DNA of 64,000 bases from Archivesica marissinica (Eukaryota > Mollusca > Bivalvia > Venerida > Vesicomyidae): the NCBI GenBank assembly GCA_014843695.1, contig CM026404.1, positions 4,897,840-4,961,839 of the forward strand, given 5' to 3'. The notes under the pieces were generated by a model. The model made no database searches. It was not told where the DNA came from and saw nothing but the letters and a program-made list of their open reading frames with translations. Position 1 is the first letter of the stretch. The number at the start of each line of letters is the position of its first letter. Below, in pieces: positions 32,701 to 47,711 of the stretch. The position numbers were made by a program, and so were the translations under genes.

Positions 32701-35700
32701 AAAAATCAGCCGTAACCACTTGGCCATAGAGGCACCAATGTTTAGTTTATACAAATTTATTTTAGCTTGATTGCGAAACAAGTTATTACAACTTATATTA
32801 ATCACTCTCGAGACCTCATTCCTGATGGAATCCATCGTCACGAGTGAGAGAGAAGAGGTAACGTGGAATTTAACTGCCTTGCCTAAGGGAACAATCGCAA
32901 CGGCTCCAGCAGGGCTCGAACTCCGGACCATTCGCACCTGAAGTGAACGCGCATACACTGCGCTATCACGACTTCCACACCAAACATCAATGTTTAATGT
33001 ATATTTTTGGTCTGTCATACTACATGTACATAATGTGTTCTGTTTAACTGTATGAATTTACGTCTATACAATTAGAATTTACGTCTATACAATTAGAATT
33101 TACGTCTATACAATTAGAATTTACGTCTATACACTTAGAATTTACGTCTATACAATTAGAATTTACGTCTATACAATTAGAATTTACGTCTATACACTTA
33201 GAATTTACGTCTATACACTTAGAATTTACGTCTATACAATTAGAATTTACGTCTATACAATTAGAATTTACGTCTATACAATTAGAATTTACGTCTATAC
33301 AATTAGAATTTACGTCTATACAATTAGAATTTACGTCTATACACTTAGAATTTACGTCTATACAATTAGAATTTACGTCTATACAATTAGAATTTACGTC
33401 TATACACTTAGAATTTACGTCTATACAATTAGAATTTACGTCTATACACTTAGAATTTACGTCTATACACTTAGAATTTACGTCTATACACTTAGAATTT
33501 ACGTCTATACAACTATGAAAATTGCAGAAAATTAGAATTTACGTCTATACAATTAGAATTTACGTCTATACAATTAGAATTTACGTCTATACAATTAGAA
33601 TGTACGTCTATACAATTAGAATTTACGTCTATACAATTAGAATTTACTTCTATACAATTAGAATTTACTTCTATATGATTAGAATTTACTTCTATATGAT
33701 TAGAATTTACTTCTATACAATTAGAATTTACGTCTATACAATTAGAATTTACTTCTATATGATTAGAATTTACTTCTATATGATTAGAATTTACTTCTAT
33801 ACAATTAGAATTTAAATATATAGAAACAATATAGACAAACCTTCATTAGTGAACCCAAGTTGCTGAGCTGTACTGATGTTGATAAATACATGATTAAGAA
33901 CAAACTTACCATTGTAACATCTAGTCGTTTATCAGAGTCTGTGCCCTTTCTAACAGGTATTGGTGTTTCGATATTATCCTGTATAGATGTTATCTGTTCC
34001 GCGCAATTACTGTTTTCAAGTTCTTTTTCTAATTTCTTGTTTTTCTGCAAGAGCAACAAGATACTTGTAACCATGCTATGAAACATTGTGACATGACACC
34101 GCCATAAACAGCTTTGACAAAATAAATGTATTGGTATATTTTCAGTCCGTGGACAATTTAGAAATACAATGTATGAATATTCATTAAACTATGAAAATTG
34201 CAGAAAAAAATCTACAAAGCAAAATGTTGATCTCACCTATAAAGAAACACTAAATGTTGATATATTACGTGGGGAAAACGTATCCATTACTAATGTTTCT
34301 ACAACTGAAAATCACTTACAGAAATATGGCATATTTCCTAGACTGGTCAAATTTGGGAGTGATCATCGTGTGATTAGTACACCAGTAGATAGGACATAAA
34401 GACAATAATTAAGGAGATAATATCAATAAGCTTTAAGTTTTCGATTAAATCCATTTTCATTCTGTAAACAATAGATATGTACTGTACATAATGAATGAAT
34501 AAATATGTTTAAACCAAAGACAATAATCATACTGTACCTCAGTTTCGTTTTCAAATTTGATTTTAAGTAGTTGGTGTTCTAACATCCAGTGCTCTTTCCC
34601 CTGTTCCAACATGCTCACCTTCTGCTGGAATGTCTCAATCTGCAGAGCAAATACGGTATAATACTGCAGAGTAAACTGGGTATAATACTGCAGAGCAAAC
34701 ACGGTATAATACTGCAGAGCAAACTAGGTATAATACTGCAGAGCAAACTCGGTATAATACTGCAGAGCAAACACGGTATAATACTGCAGAGCAAACACGG
34801 TATAATACTGCAGAGCAAACACGGTATAATACTGCAGAGCAAACACGGTATAATACTGCAGAGCAAACTAGGTATAATACTGCAGAGCAAACACGGTATA
34901 ATACTGCAGAGCAAACTCGGTATAATACTGCAGAGCAAACACGGTATAATACTGCAGAGCAAACTGGGTATAATACTGCAGAGTAAACTGGGGTATAATA
35001 CTGCAGAACAAACTCGGTATAATACTGCACAGCAAGCTCGGTATAATACTGCAGAGCAAACTGGGTATAATACTGTAGAGCAAACTCGGTATAATACTGC
35101 AGAGCAAACTGGGTATAATACTGCAGAGTAAACTGGGGTATAATACTGCAGAACAAACTCGGTATAATACTGCACAGCAAGCTCGGTATAATACTGCAGA
35201 GCAAACTAGGTATAATACTGCACAGCAAGCTCGGTATAATACTGCAGAGCAAACTCGGTATAATACTGCAGAGCAAACACGGTATAATACTGCAGAGCAA
35301 ACTAGGTATAATACTGCAGAGCAAACTCGGTATAATACTGCAGAGCAAGCTCGGTATAATACTGCAGAGCAAACACGGTATAATACTGCAGAGCAAACAC
35401 GGTATAATACTGCAGAGCAAACTGGGTATAATACTGCAGAGCAAACTCGGTATAATACTGCAGAGCAAGCTCGGTATAATACTGCAGAGCAAACACGGTA
35501 TAATACTGCAGAGCAAACACGGTATAATACTGCAGAGCAAACTCGGTATAATACTGCAGAACAAACACGGTATAATACTGCAGAGCAAACTGGGTATAAT
35601 ACTGCAGAGCAAACACGGTAAAATACTGCAGAGCAAACTCGGTATAATACTGCAGAGTAAACTGGGGTATAATACTGCAGAGCAAACATGGTATAATACT

Positions 35701-38700
35701 GCAGAGCAAACTCGGTATAATACTGCAGAGCAAACATGGTATAATACTGCAGAGCAAACTCGGTATAATACTGCAGAGCAAACATGGTATAATACTGCAG
35801 AGCAAACTCGGTATAACACTGCAGAGCAAACTGGGTATAATACTGCAGAGCAAACTGGGTATAATACTGCAGAGCAAACTGGGTATAATACTGCAGAGCA
35901 AACTAGGTATAATACTGCAGAGCAAACATAGTATAATACTGCAGAGCAAACTGGGTATAATACTGCAGAGCAAACTGGGTATAATACTGCAGAGCAAACT
36001 GGGTATAATACTGCAGAGCAAACTGGGTATAATACTGCAGAGCAAACTCGGTATAATACTGCAGAGCAAACTGGGTATAACACTGCAGAGCAAACTGGGT
36101 ATAACACTGCAGAGCAAACACGGTATAATACTGCAGAGCAAACTCGGTATAATACTGCAGAGCAAACTGGGTATAATACTGCAGAGCAAACACGGTATAA
36201 TACTGCAGAGCAAGCTCGGTATAATACTGCAGAGCAAGCTCGGTATAATACTGCAGAGCAAGCTCGGTATAATACTGCAGAGCAAACACGGTATAATACT
36301 GCAGAGCAAACACAGTATAATACTGCAGAGCAAACTCGGTATAATACTGCAGAGCAAACACGGTATAATACTGCAGAGCAAGCTTGGTATAATACTGCAG
36401 AGTAAACTGGGTATAATACTGCAGAGCAAACACGGTATAATACTGCAGAGCAAACACGGTATAATACTGCAGAGCAAACACGGTATAATACTGCAGAGCA
36501 AACTAGGTATAATACTGCAGAGCAAACACGGTATAATACTGCAGAGCAAACTCGGTATAATACTGCAGAGCAAACACGGTATAATACTGCAGAGCAAACT
36601 GGGTATAATACTGCAGAGTAAACTGGGGTATAATACTGCAGAACAAACTCGGTATAATACTGCACAGCAAGCTCGGTATAATACTGCAGAGCAAACTGGG
36701 TATAATACTGCAGAGCAAACTCGGTATAATACTGCAGAGCAAACTGGGTATAATACTGCAGAGTAAACTGGGGTATAATACTGCAGAACAAACTCGGTAT
36801 AATACTGCACAGCAAGCTCGGTATAATACTGCAGAGCAAACTAGGTATAATACTGCACAGCAAGCTCAGTATAATACTGCAGAGCAAACTCGGTATAATA
36901 CTGCAGAGCAAACACGGTATAATACTGCAGAGCAAACTAGGTATAATACTGCAGAGCAAACTCGGTATAATACTGCAGAGCAAGCTCGGTATAATACTGC
37001 AGAGCAAACACGGTATAATACTGCAGAGCAAACACGGTATAATACTGCAGAGCAAACTGGGTATAATACTGCAGAGCAAACTCGGTATAATACTGCAGAG
37101 CAAGCTCGGTATAATACTGCAGAGCAAACACGGTATAATACTGCAGAGCAAACACGGTATAATACTGCAGAGCAAACTCGGTATAATACTGCAGAACAAA
37201 CACGGTATAATACTGCAGAGCAAACTGGGTATAATACTGCAGAGCAAACACGGTAAAATACTGCAGAGCAAACTCGGTATAATACTGCAGAGTAAACTGG
37301 GGTATAATACTGCAGAGCAAACATGGTATAATACTGCAGAGCAAACTCGGTATAATACTGCAGAGCAAACATGGTATAATACTGCAGAGCAAACTCGGTA
37401 TAATACTGCAGAGCAAACATGGTATAATACTGCAGAGCAAACTCGGTATAACACTGCAGAGCAAACTGGGTATAATACTGCAGAGCAAACTGGGTATAAT
37501 ACTGCAGAGCAAACTGGGTATAATACTGCAGAGCAAACTAGGTATAATACTGCAGAGCAAACATAGTATAATACTGCAGAGCAAACTGGGTATAATACTG
37601 CAGAGCAAACTGGGTATAATACTGCAGAGCAAACTGGGTATAATACTGCAGAGCAAACACGGTATAATACTGCAGAGCAAACTGGGTATAATACTGCAGA
37701 GCAAACTGGGTATAATACTGCAGAGCAAACTCGGTATAATACTGCAGAGCAAACTGGGTATAACACTGCAGAGCAAACTGGGTATAACACTGCAGAGCAA
37801 ACACGGTATAATACTGCAGAGCAAACTCGGTATAATACTGCAGAGCAAACTGGGTATAATACTGCAGAGCAAACTCGGTATAATACTGCAGAGCAAGCTC
37901 GGTATAATACTGCAGAGCAAGCTCGGTATAATACTGCAGAGCAAGCTCGGTATAATACTGCAGAGCAAACACGGTATAATACTGCAGAGCAAACACAGTA
38001 TAATACTGCAGAGCAAACTCGGTATAATACTGCAGAGCAAACACGGTATAATACTGCAGAGCAAGCTTGGTATAATACTGCAGAGCAAACTCGGTATAAT
38101 ACTGCAGAGCAAACTGGGTATAATACTGCAGAGCAAACTCGGTATAATACTGCAGAGCAAACTGGGTATAATACTGCAGAGCAAGCTCGGTATAATACTG
38201 CAGAGCAAACTGGGTATAATACTGCAGAGCAAGCTCGGTATAATACTGCAGAGCAAACACGGTATAATACTGCAGAGCAAACACGGTATAATACTGCAGA
38301 GCAAACTGGGTATAATACTGCAGAGCAAACTCGGTATAATACTGCAGAGCAAGCTCGGTATAATACTGCAGAGCAAACACGGTATAATACTGCAGAGCAA
38401 ACTCGGTATAATACTGCAGAGCAAACTGGGTATAATACTGCAGAGCAAACTGGGTATAATACTGCAGAGCAAACTGGGTATAATACTGCAGAGCAAACTG
38501 GGTATAATACTGCAGAGCAAACACAGTATAATACTGCAGAGCAAACACGGTATAATAGTACGGCAAGCATTGGATCACAAACAGGGTTTAAATAGATATC
38601 ATTTCAAAGGCTCTTAGACGGCCATAATGTGGATAATTCATATTTATTACTTAGATATGAATGTTTGCCTATGTTTTACCGTTATTTGCCTACCACAATA

Positions 38701-41700
38701 CTGTCTACCACCCAGGTTATTTGCCTACCACAATACTATCTACCACCCAGGTTATTTGCCTACCACAATACTGTCTACCACCCAGGTTATTTGCCTACCA
38801 CAATACTGTCTACCACCCAGGTTATTTGCCTACCACAATACTGTCTACCACCCAGGTTATTTGCCTACCACAATACTGTCTACCACCCAGGTTATTTGCC
38901 TACCACAATACTATCTACCACCCAGGTTATTTGCCTACCACAATAATGTCTACCACCCAGGTTATTTGCCTATCACAATACTGTCTACCACCCAGGTTAT
39001 TTGCCTACCACAATACTGTCTACCACCCAGGTTATTTGCCTACCACAATACTGTCTACCACCCAGGTTATTTGCCTACCACAATACTGTCTACCACCCAG
39101 GTTATTTGCCTACCACAATACTGTCTACCACCCAGGGTATTTGCCTACCACAATACTGTCTACCACCCAGGTTATTTGCCTACCACAATACTGTCTACCA
39201 CCCAGGTTATTTGCCTACCACAATACTGTCTACCACCCAGGTTATTTGCCTACCACACTACTGTCTACCACCCAGGTTATTTGCCTACCACAATACTGTC
39301 TACCACCCAGGTTATTTGCCTACCACAATACTGTCTACCACCCAGGTTATTTGCCTACCACAATACTGTCTACCACCCAGGTTGATACGCTGCGTTTTCC
39401 AGTCTGATATTACATTTGCTGGATTAATACGAAAAAGCCGTATCATAACTAGTTCCTGAGAAATAACGCCTGTGCACTCGGTGCTAGTTTGCTTACTTCC
39501 TGTAGCATCCCAGTGTGTCAAATCTGACAGATAAACAGATGTTTGTAGGTTTCGTGGTAATATTTCAATCGTTTTCGTGTATCTAATTCAGTAATTGTGA
39601 TTTATTTCTGATAAATGGATAACAGAGAGCATGATTCAAATTCACATCAACTCATTTTGAAAGCAATAGTTATAACATGAAGGATGTACTTACTTGCTTA
39701 GCAAGCCCTTCTCGACTCTCTGCAGAACTCAACAACACTTTCCTATTATGTACAGCGATATGGTGGGGGACAGACTCGGGACAAGGCTGAATAACATAAT
39801 AAAATGAACATGTTAATCTCGCAGACTTACTCGACCTATTTGATAATCTTGATAGAATGGTTTTAGTAGATTCTAAGTTTTTAATTTCAAAGGGTCCGCC
39901 TCCGTGGTTGAGTGGTTACGGTCGCTGACTTGTATACAACTGTAACATATCATCACTGAAGGTCACAGGTTCGAGCCCATCTCAGACTGTGTCTCATTTA
40001 TGTGATAAAGTTGGCAGTTTCTTACGGAGGTTGGTGCACTAAGTACTGGTTAATCGCTGGAGACTGTCCAGGAAAGGTGTTGTTAAGTAAACTGCCCATC
40101 GCTCAAATGGGCAATAGGTAGCGATGATAAATAAACGTAAACTTAAACAAATAAAACAAAAAAATACAGTCAAACCAAAATAAATATGTTGCATATTATG
40201 TTACAATAGTCACAGAGAAATCAGGGTTCATTCTAGGTCAGGGCTCATTCTAGGTCAGAATTTTTGGGAGAAGTGAGAAAACGCGTGATCGCTTCCTTAA
40301 ATGGTGTTCTTGTGGAAGTCGTGATAGCACAGTGGATGCGTGTTCGCTTCAGGTGCGAAAGGTCCGGAGTTCGAGCCCCACCGGAGCCGTTACGATTGTG
40401 CCCTTAGGCAAGGCATTTAAATTCCACGTTGCCTCTTCTCTCTCCCTCGTGGCGATGGATTCCATCAGGAATGAGGTCTCGAGAGTGATTTATATAAGTT
40501 GAAATAACTTGTTTCGCAATCGAGCTAAAATAAATTTGTATAAACTAAATGGTGTTCTTTAATATACTTCTGCAAAATAGGGTTAAAATGCACAGTAAAA
40601 CCATTAAATACAACATTTGAATAGGAGTGCTTTATAATGGGCCAGTATATCTTACTAGACACAATTTTGTTTGAAAATTAGGGAGAAGTGGGGCCCCCAG
40701 AGGGCAAGGTCAGGGTCCCTAGGGCGACAATTTCGCCCACATCGCCCTCTAAAATGATCCCTGGAGAAAGGAACGTGTTTCCATCGGTAACAGAGTGGAG
40801 AGTGGAGTTATTTGTATTGCTAGCTTACTGTTAGGCATATCTACTAACATGATCCATTGCTGTGATCTGAGTCACCAGCAGTTTATGCTTGACGTACGTT
40901 TACAGACACCCATTGACACATTTATTTACCTTTGATAATGCAGCTATATATACAGCAGCTCTCTGTCTGAAGTGAACCGTTGTTGGGTTGGAACGTACAT
41001 ACTGGGAACCATGATCAAGACCTATACTACTTCCTCTTGTACGGTACCCGGCCCGTTGGTTGAAAAAATCCAGGTTGGCAGCCCAAAATGTGGCAAACTA
41101 AAACAAGAAACCATATGAGTATGTATATAGATTACTGCGAGCAATTCTATATACCAGTACACTAACAGCTCTGACAAAATATTCTGAAAATACAAAGTCC
41201 AAATTCTCTATCCCAGAGGTTCAAATGTTCATCTTGCATGAATAGACTAGTGTTTCAAGTTTGGAAAAAATCAATGAAATCAAGATCGTGCAAGCTCATG
41301 TGATAAATATTATATTAAACTGATAAACAGACAATACCATGCCTATTAGAGCTATAAGTGAGCTCAATATTGTCCAGGTACATTTAAATCTTAGAAATGT
41401 CTGATGGTACAAGATACTGCATGGGGAATATGTCTGATGGTACAAGATACTGAATGGTGATACTGCTTGGGGAATATGTCTGATGGTACAAGACACTGAA
41501 TGGTGATACTGCATGGGGAATATGTCTGATGGTACAAGACACTGAATGGTGATACTGCATGGGGAATATGTCTGATGGTACAAGATACTGAATGGTGATA
41601 CTGCATGGGGAATATGTCTGATGGTACAAGATACTGAATGGTGATACTGCATGGGGAATATGTCTGATGGTACAAGACACTGAATGGTGATACTGCATGG

Positions 41701-44700
41701 GGAATATGTCTGATGGTACAAGACACTGAATGGTGATACTGCATGGGGAATATGTCTGATGGTACAAGATACTGAATGGTGATACTGCATGGGGAATATG
41801 TCTGATGGTACAAGATACTGAATGGTGATACTGCATGGGGAATATGTCTGATGGTACAAGACACTGAATGGTGATACTGCATGGGGAATATGTCTGATGG
41901 TACAAGACACTGAATGGTGATACTGCATGGGGAATATGTCTGATGGTACAAGATACTGAATGGTGATACTGCATGGGGAATATGTCTGATGGTACAAGAC
42001 ACTGAATGGTGATACTGCATGGGGAATATGTCTGATGGTACAAGACACTGAATGGTGATACTGCATGGGGAAATGTCTGATGGTACAAGATACTGAATGG
42101 TGATACTGCATGGGGAATATGTCTGATGGTACAAGACACTGAATGATGATACTGCAAGGGGAATATGTCTGATGGTACAAGACACTGAATGATGATACTG
42201 CATGGGGAATATGTCTGATGGTACAGGATACTGCATGGGGAATATGTCTGATGGTACAGGATACTGCTTGGGGAATATGTCTGATGGTACAGGATACTGC
42301 ATGGGGAATATGTCTGATGGTACAGGACACTGAATGATGATACTGCAAGGGGAATATGTCTGATGGTACAAGACACTGAATGATGATACTGCATGGGGAA
42401 TATGTCTGATGGTACAGGATACTGCATGGGGAATATGTCTGATGGTACAGGATACTGCTTGGGGAATATGTCTGATGGTACAGGATACTGCATGGGGAAT
42501 ATGTCTGATGGTACAGGACACTGAATGATGATACTGCAAGGGGAATATGTCTGATGGTACAAGACACTGAATGATGATACTGCATGGGGAATATGTCTGA
42601 TGGTACAGGATACTGCATGGGGAATATGTCTGATGGTACAGGATACTGCTTGGGGAATATGTCTGATGGTACAGGATACTGCATGGGGAATATGTCTGAT
42701 GGTACAATACACTGAATGGTGATACTGCATGGAGAATATGTCTGATGGTACAAGACACTGAATGATGATACTGCATGGGGAATATGTCTGATGGTACAAG
42801 ACACTGAATGGTGCTACTGCATGGGGAATATGTCTGATGGTACAGGATACTGCTTGGGGAATATGTCTGATGGTACAGGATACTGCATGGGGAATATGTC
42901 TGATGGTACAGGATACTGCTTGGGGAATATGTCTGATGGTACAGGATACTGCATGGGGAATATGTCTGATGGTACAGGATACTGCTTGGGGAATATGTCT
43001 GATGGTACAGGATACTGCATGGGGAATATGTCTGATGGTACAATACACTGAATGGTGCTACTGCATGGGGAATGTGTCTGATGGTACAGGATACTGCATG
43101 TGGAATATGTCTGATGGTACAATACACTGAATGGTGCTACTGCATGGGGAATATGTCTGATGGTACAGGATACTGCATGGGGAATATGTCTGATGGTACA
43201 ATACACTGAATGGTGATACTGCATGGGGAATATGTCTGATGGTACAGGATACTGCTTGTGGAATATGTCTGATGGTACAGGATACTGCATGGGGAATATG
43301 TCTGATGGTACAGGATACTGCATGGGGAATATGTCTGATGGTACAAACACAAGGATACTGCTTGGGGAATATGTCTGATGGTACAATACACTGAATGGTG
43401 ATACTGCATGGGGAATATGTCTGATGGTACAGGATACTGCATGGGGAATATGTCTGATGGTACAATACACTGAATGGTGATACTGCAAGGGGAATATGTC
43501 TGATGGTACAATACACTGAATGGTGATACTGCATGGGGAATATGTCTGATGGTACAGGATACTGCATGGGGAATATGTCTGATGGTACAATACACTGAAT
43601 GGTGATACTGCAAGGGGAATATGTCTGATGGTACAATACACTGAATGGTGATACTGCATGGGGAATATGTCTGATGGTACAGGATACTGCATGGGGAATA
43701 TGTCTGATGGTACAATACACTGAATGGTGATACTGCAAGGGGAATATGTCTGATGGTACAATACACTGAATGGTGATACTGCATGGGGAATATGTCTGAT
43801 GGTACAGGATACTGCATGGGGAATATGTCTGATGGTACAATACACTGAATGGTGATACTGCAAGGGGAATATGTCTGATGGTACAATACACTGAATGGTG
43901 ATACTGCATGGGGAATATGTCTGATGGTACAAGACACTGAATGATGATACTGCATGGGGAATATGTCTGATGGTACAATACACTGAATGGTGATACTGCA
44001 TAGGGAATATGTCTGATGGTACAGGATACTGCATGGGGAATATGTCTGATGGTACAATACACTGAATGGTGATACTGCATGGGGAATATGTCTGATGGTA
44101 CAGGATACTGAATGGTGATACTGCTTGGGGAATATGTCTGATGGTACAATACACTGAATGGTGTTACTGCATGGGGAATATGTCTGATGGTACAGGATAC
44201 TGCATGAGGAATATGTCTGATGGTACAATACACTGAATGGTGATACTGCATGGGGAATATGTCTGATGGTACAGGATACTGCATGGGGAATATGTATGAT
44301 GGTACAATACACTGAATGGTGATACTGCATGGGGAATATGTCTGATGGTACAGGATACTGCATGGGGAATATGTCTGATGGTACAATACACTGAATGATG
44401 ATACTGCATGGGGAATATGTCTGATGGTACAGGATACTGCATGGGGAATATGTCTGATGGTACAATACACTGAATGATGATACTGCTTGGGGAATATGTC
44501 TGATGGTACAAGACACTGAATGATGATACTGCATGGGGAATATGTCTGATGGTACAGGATACTGCATGGGGAATATGTCTGATGGTACAATACACTGAAT
44601 GATGATACTGCATGGGGAATATGTCTGATGGTACAATACACTGAATGATGATACTGCAAGGGGAATATGTCTGATGGTACAAGACACTGAATGATGATAC

Positions 44701-47680
44701 TGCATGGGGAATATGTCTAGTTTTCACCACTTATAATGACTTAATCATTACAAGATGGATTCTAAAGTTAAAGACAGACACAATTTTATCATTGATATTC
44801 TGTACATAAAGGTATGTTTAGGTAAGTTTTATTTCATCAATGTCCGTGAGACAACATAATTACAAAACATTTACACATGGTTAATGTCACATGATTGGTA
44901 AACATGTTCACTGATATAAGTTATTTATCAACAATAGTGTACATAATATACACAAATATACAGATATTCAACCTTGAAAGTTCAACATATCAATCTGCGT
45001 TGGTTTAATTCACGTGTTTATATACATGTATGTAACTGTTCACACAATTCTTTAATGGGGAGAAGGAAAACGCATTAATTTTGATATAATAACTAATTTC
45101 TCAGCTTAAACGCTTTATAAATATATAAGTGAAGACAACAAACCTTTCCCGTAGAAGTGACTAGAGATACAAGGGAAGATACGACACATTCATCAGTTGT
45201 CTTTAGTCGCTGCGTGGCTGTTGGCATTTGATGCTCTAATGATACCTTGGAATTGTAATGCTTGGATACTTCTGCAAGATTTCATGAAATATTAAATAAT
45301 ATATAGTCTTTATCTCTAGTCAACACGGCATAAACATTAAACACATTAACGCTTCACTCCACATTAACGCTTCACTCCACATAAACGTCATACAATACAT
45401 TTCTCACTTTCCACATGTAGTTATTAACGATAATATTCCCAGAGAAGATCGAAAATGTATGTCAATATGGCAAACAAACGGGCATGTGTGCTGGGACACT
45501 TACCTCTAACAACCTGATGTAGATTATATATAGTTAGTCAATATGGCAAACATACGGTCATGTGTGCTGGGACACTTACCTCTAACAACCTGATGTAGAT
45601 TATATATAGTTAGTGTAGTCAATATGGCAAACATACGGTCATGTGTGCTGGGACACTTACCTCTAACAATCTGATATAGATTATATATAGTTAGTCAATA
45701 TGGCAAACATACGGTCATGTGTGCTGGGACACTTACCTCTAACAACCTGATGTAGATTATATATAGATAGTCAATATGGCAAACATACGGTCATGTGTGC
45801 TGGGACACTTACCTCTAACAACCTGATATAGATTATATATAGTTACCGTAGTCAATATGGCAAACATACGGTCATGTGTGCTGGGACACTTACCTCTAAC
45901 AACCTGATGTAGATTATATATAGTTAGTCAATATGGCAAACATACGGTCATGTGTGCTGGGACACTTACCTCTAACAACCTGATGTAGATCAGTCAAATA
46001 GTTACTCAATATGGCAAACATACGTGGATGAGTGATGGGACTATGTGCACAAGATTTGGTACCTGAAGATACACATTCCTGTATATAATTACACAATTAA
46101 TGTAAAATCTGGTGAATAGGTACATACAATAAGCACAAATCGTCGGATTAGTGTAGTGGTTATCGCGCTCGCTTCTCACCAAGGCAACCCGGTTCGATCC
46201 TCGGACAGGGAAGTATGCAAGATGGTACAGTGGTCGCCAGATCGGACAGGTGGGTTTGCTCCGGGTACTCCAGTTAACTCCCAAACAAAAGAACACATTT
46301 AGGCTTTCATCTGTGCCAACGAGAGTGATTAACCATTTCCCTCATAGAAGCACCTGTTGACGCCATTACCAATATGACATACATTGACAACGTAGTAGCC
46401 AAACCAATATTCATAATAAAGGCCAGAATCTCATGTAATCCCAATAATATCTATTGAGGTGGGATAGATATGGCGACTACTTATCCACTGCATGATAGGT
46501 AAATGGCTGTTGTTTGTATGGAGATATAATAGTATATTAACCTAAATCTCTATGAAGTCCCAGTAATATCTATGGAGGTAGGATATATATGGCAACTACT
46601 TATCCACTGCATGATAGCTAAATGGCTGTTGTTTGTATGGAGATATAATAGTATATTAACCTAAATCTCTATGAAGGAAAGGGTTAATACAAGTTGTTGA
46701 AGCTTGTTTCGCGATCGTTGTAAAAATAAATAAAGTTTAAATTTGATCAATCATACATTTGATGGCTCCAGTGGGGCTCGAACTTTGATTATATAATGAT
46801 GCTGGACTCACTTTGAGCTGCTAGAAGACTAGTGATGGTATCTAATTTGTTGAAGACAGCGTTGAATTTCTTGAGTGATCGATGAAGCTCCATGTTTTTG
46901 GACTGTAACATTGACGTGCATGACGACACGGCACACTCTTCTTCTAAACTGAAAAACAGACGATCATTATAAACTGCTGATAAATACACACAAACCGGTG
47001 ATCATTATAAACTGCTGATAAATACACACAAACAGATGATCATTATAAACTGCTGATAAATACACACAAACAGATGATCATTATAAACTGCTGATAAATA
47101 CACACAAACAGATGATCATTATAAACTGATAATAATACACACAAACAGATGATCATTATAAACTGATAATAAATACACACAAACAGATGATCATTATAAA
47201 CTGATAATAAATACACACAAACCGGAGATCATTATAAACGGATAATAAATACACACAAACAGATGATCATTATAAACTGATAATAAATACACACAAACCG
47301 GCGATCATTATAAACGGATAATAAATACACACAAACCGGTGATCATTATAAACTGATGATAAATACACACAAACCGGTGATCATTATAAACTGATAATAA
47401 ATACACACAAACTGGTGATCATTATAAACTGCTGACACACACACCACACCCACACCGGTGATCATTATAAACTAATAATAAATACACACAAACAATTGAT
47501 CATTATAAACTGCTGATAAATACACACACACAGGCGATCATTATAAACTGCTGATAATTATGCACAAACAGATCATTATATACTGTTCACCATTATGTTC
47601 ACACAAACCACACACACACACCACATCCACAGAAAACATAGACTGGTAAATACACAACAAATGATCATTATAAATTGCTG

Positions 47681-47711
<31 letters not shown>

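Noticed and set aside
34635..38578. Minus-strand open frames of up to 1,311 codons with repeating CSAVLYRV-type or FALQYYTE-type peptides
   Set aside because: They exist in several frames at once because the 24-bp unit lacks stops and is a multiple of three; they are array artefacts lying in a PPP1R21 intron.
38627..39407. Plus-strand frames with a repeating LFAYHNTVYHPG peptide
   Set aside because: 35-bp minisatellite artefact, and antisense to PPP1R21.
41296..44730. Minus-strand frames of 446-578 codons rich in CTIRHIPHAV / YHQTYSPCSI
   Set aside because: Products of the 46/33-bp repeat; no start context, domain or codon bias.
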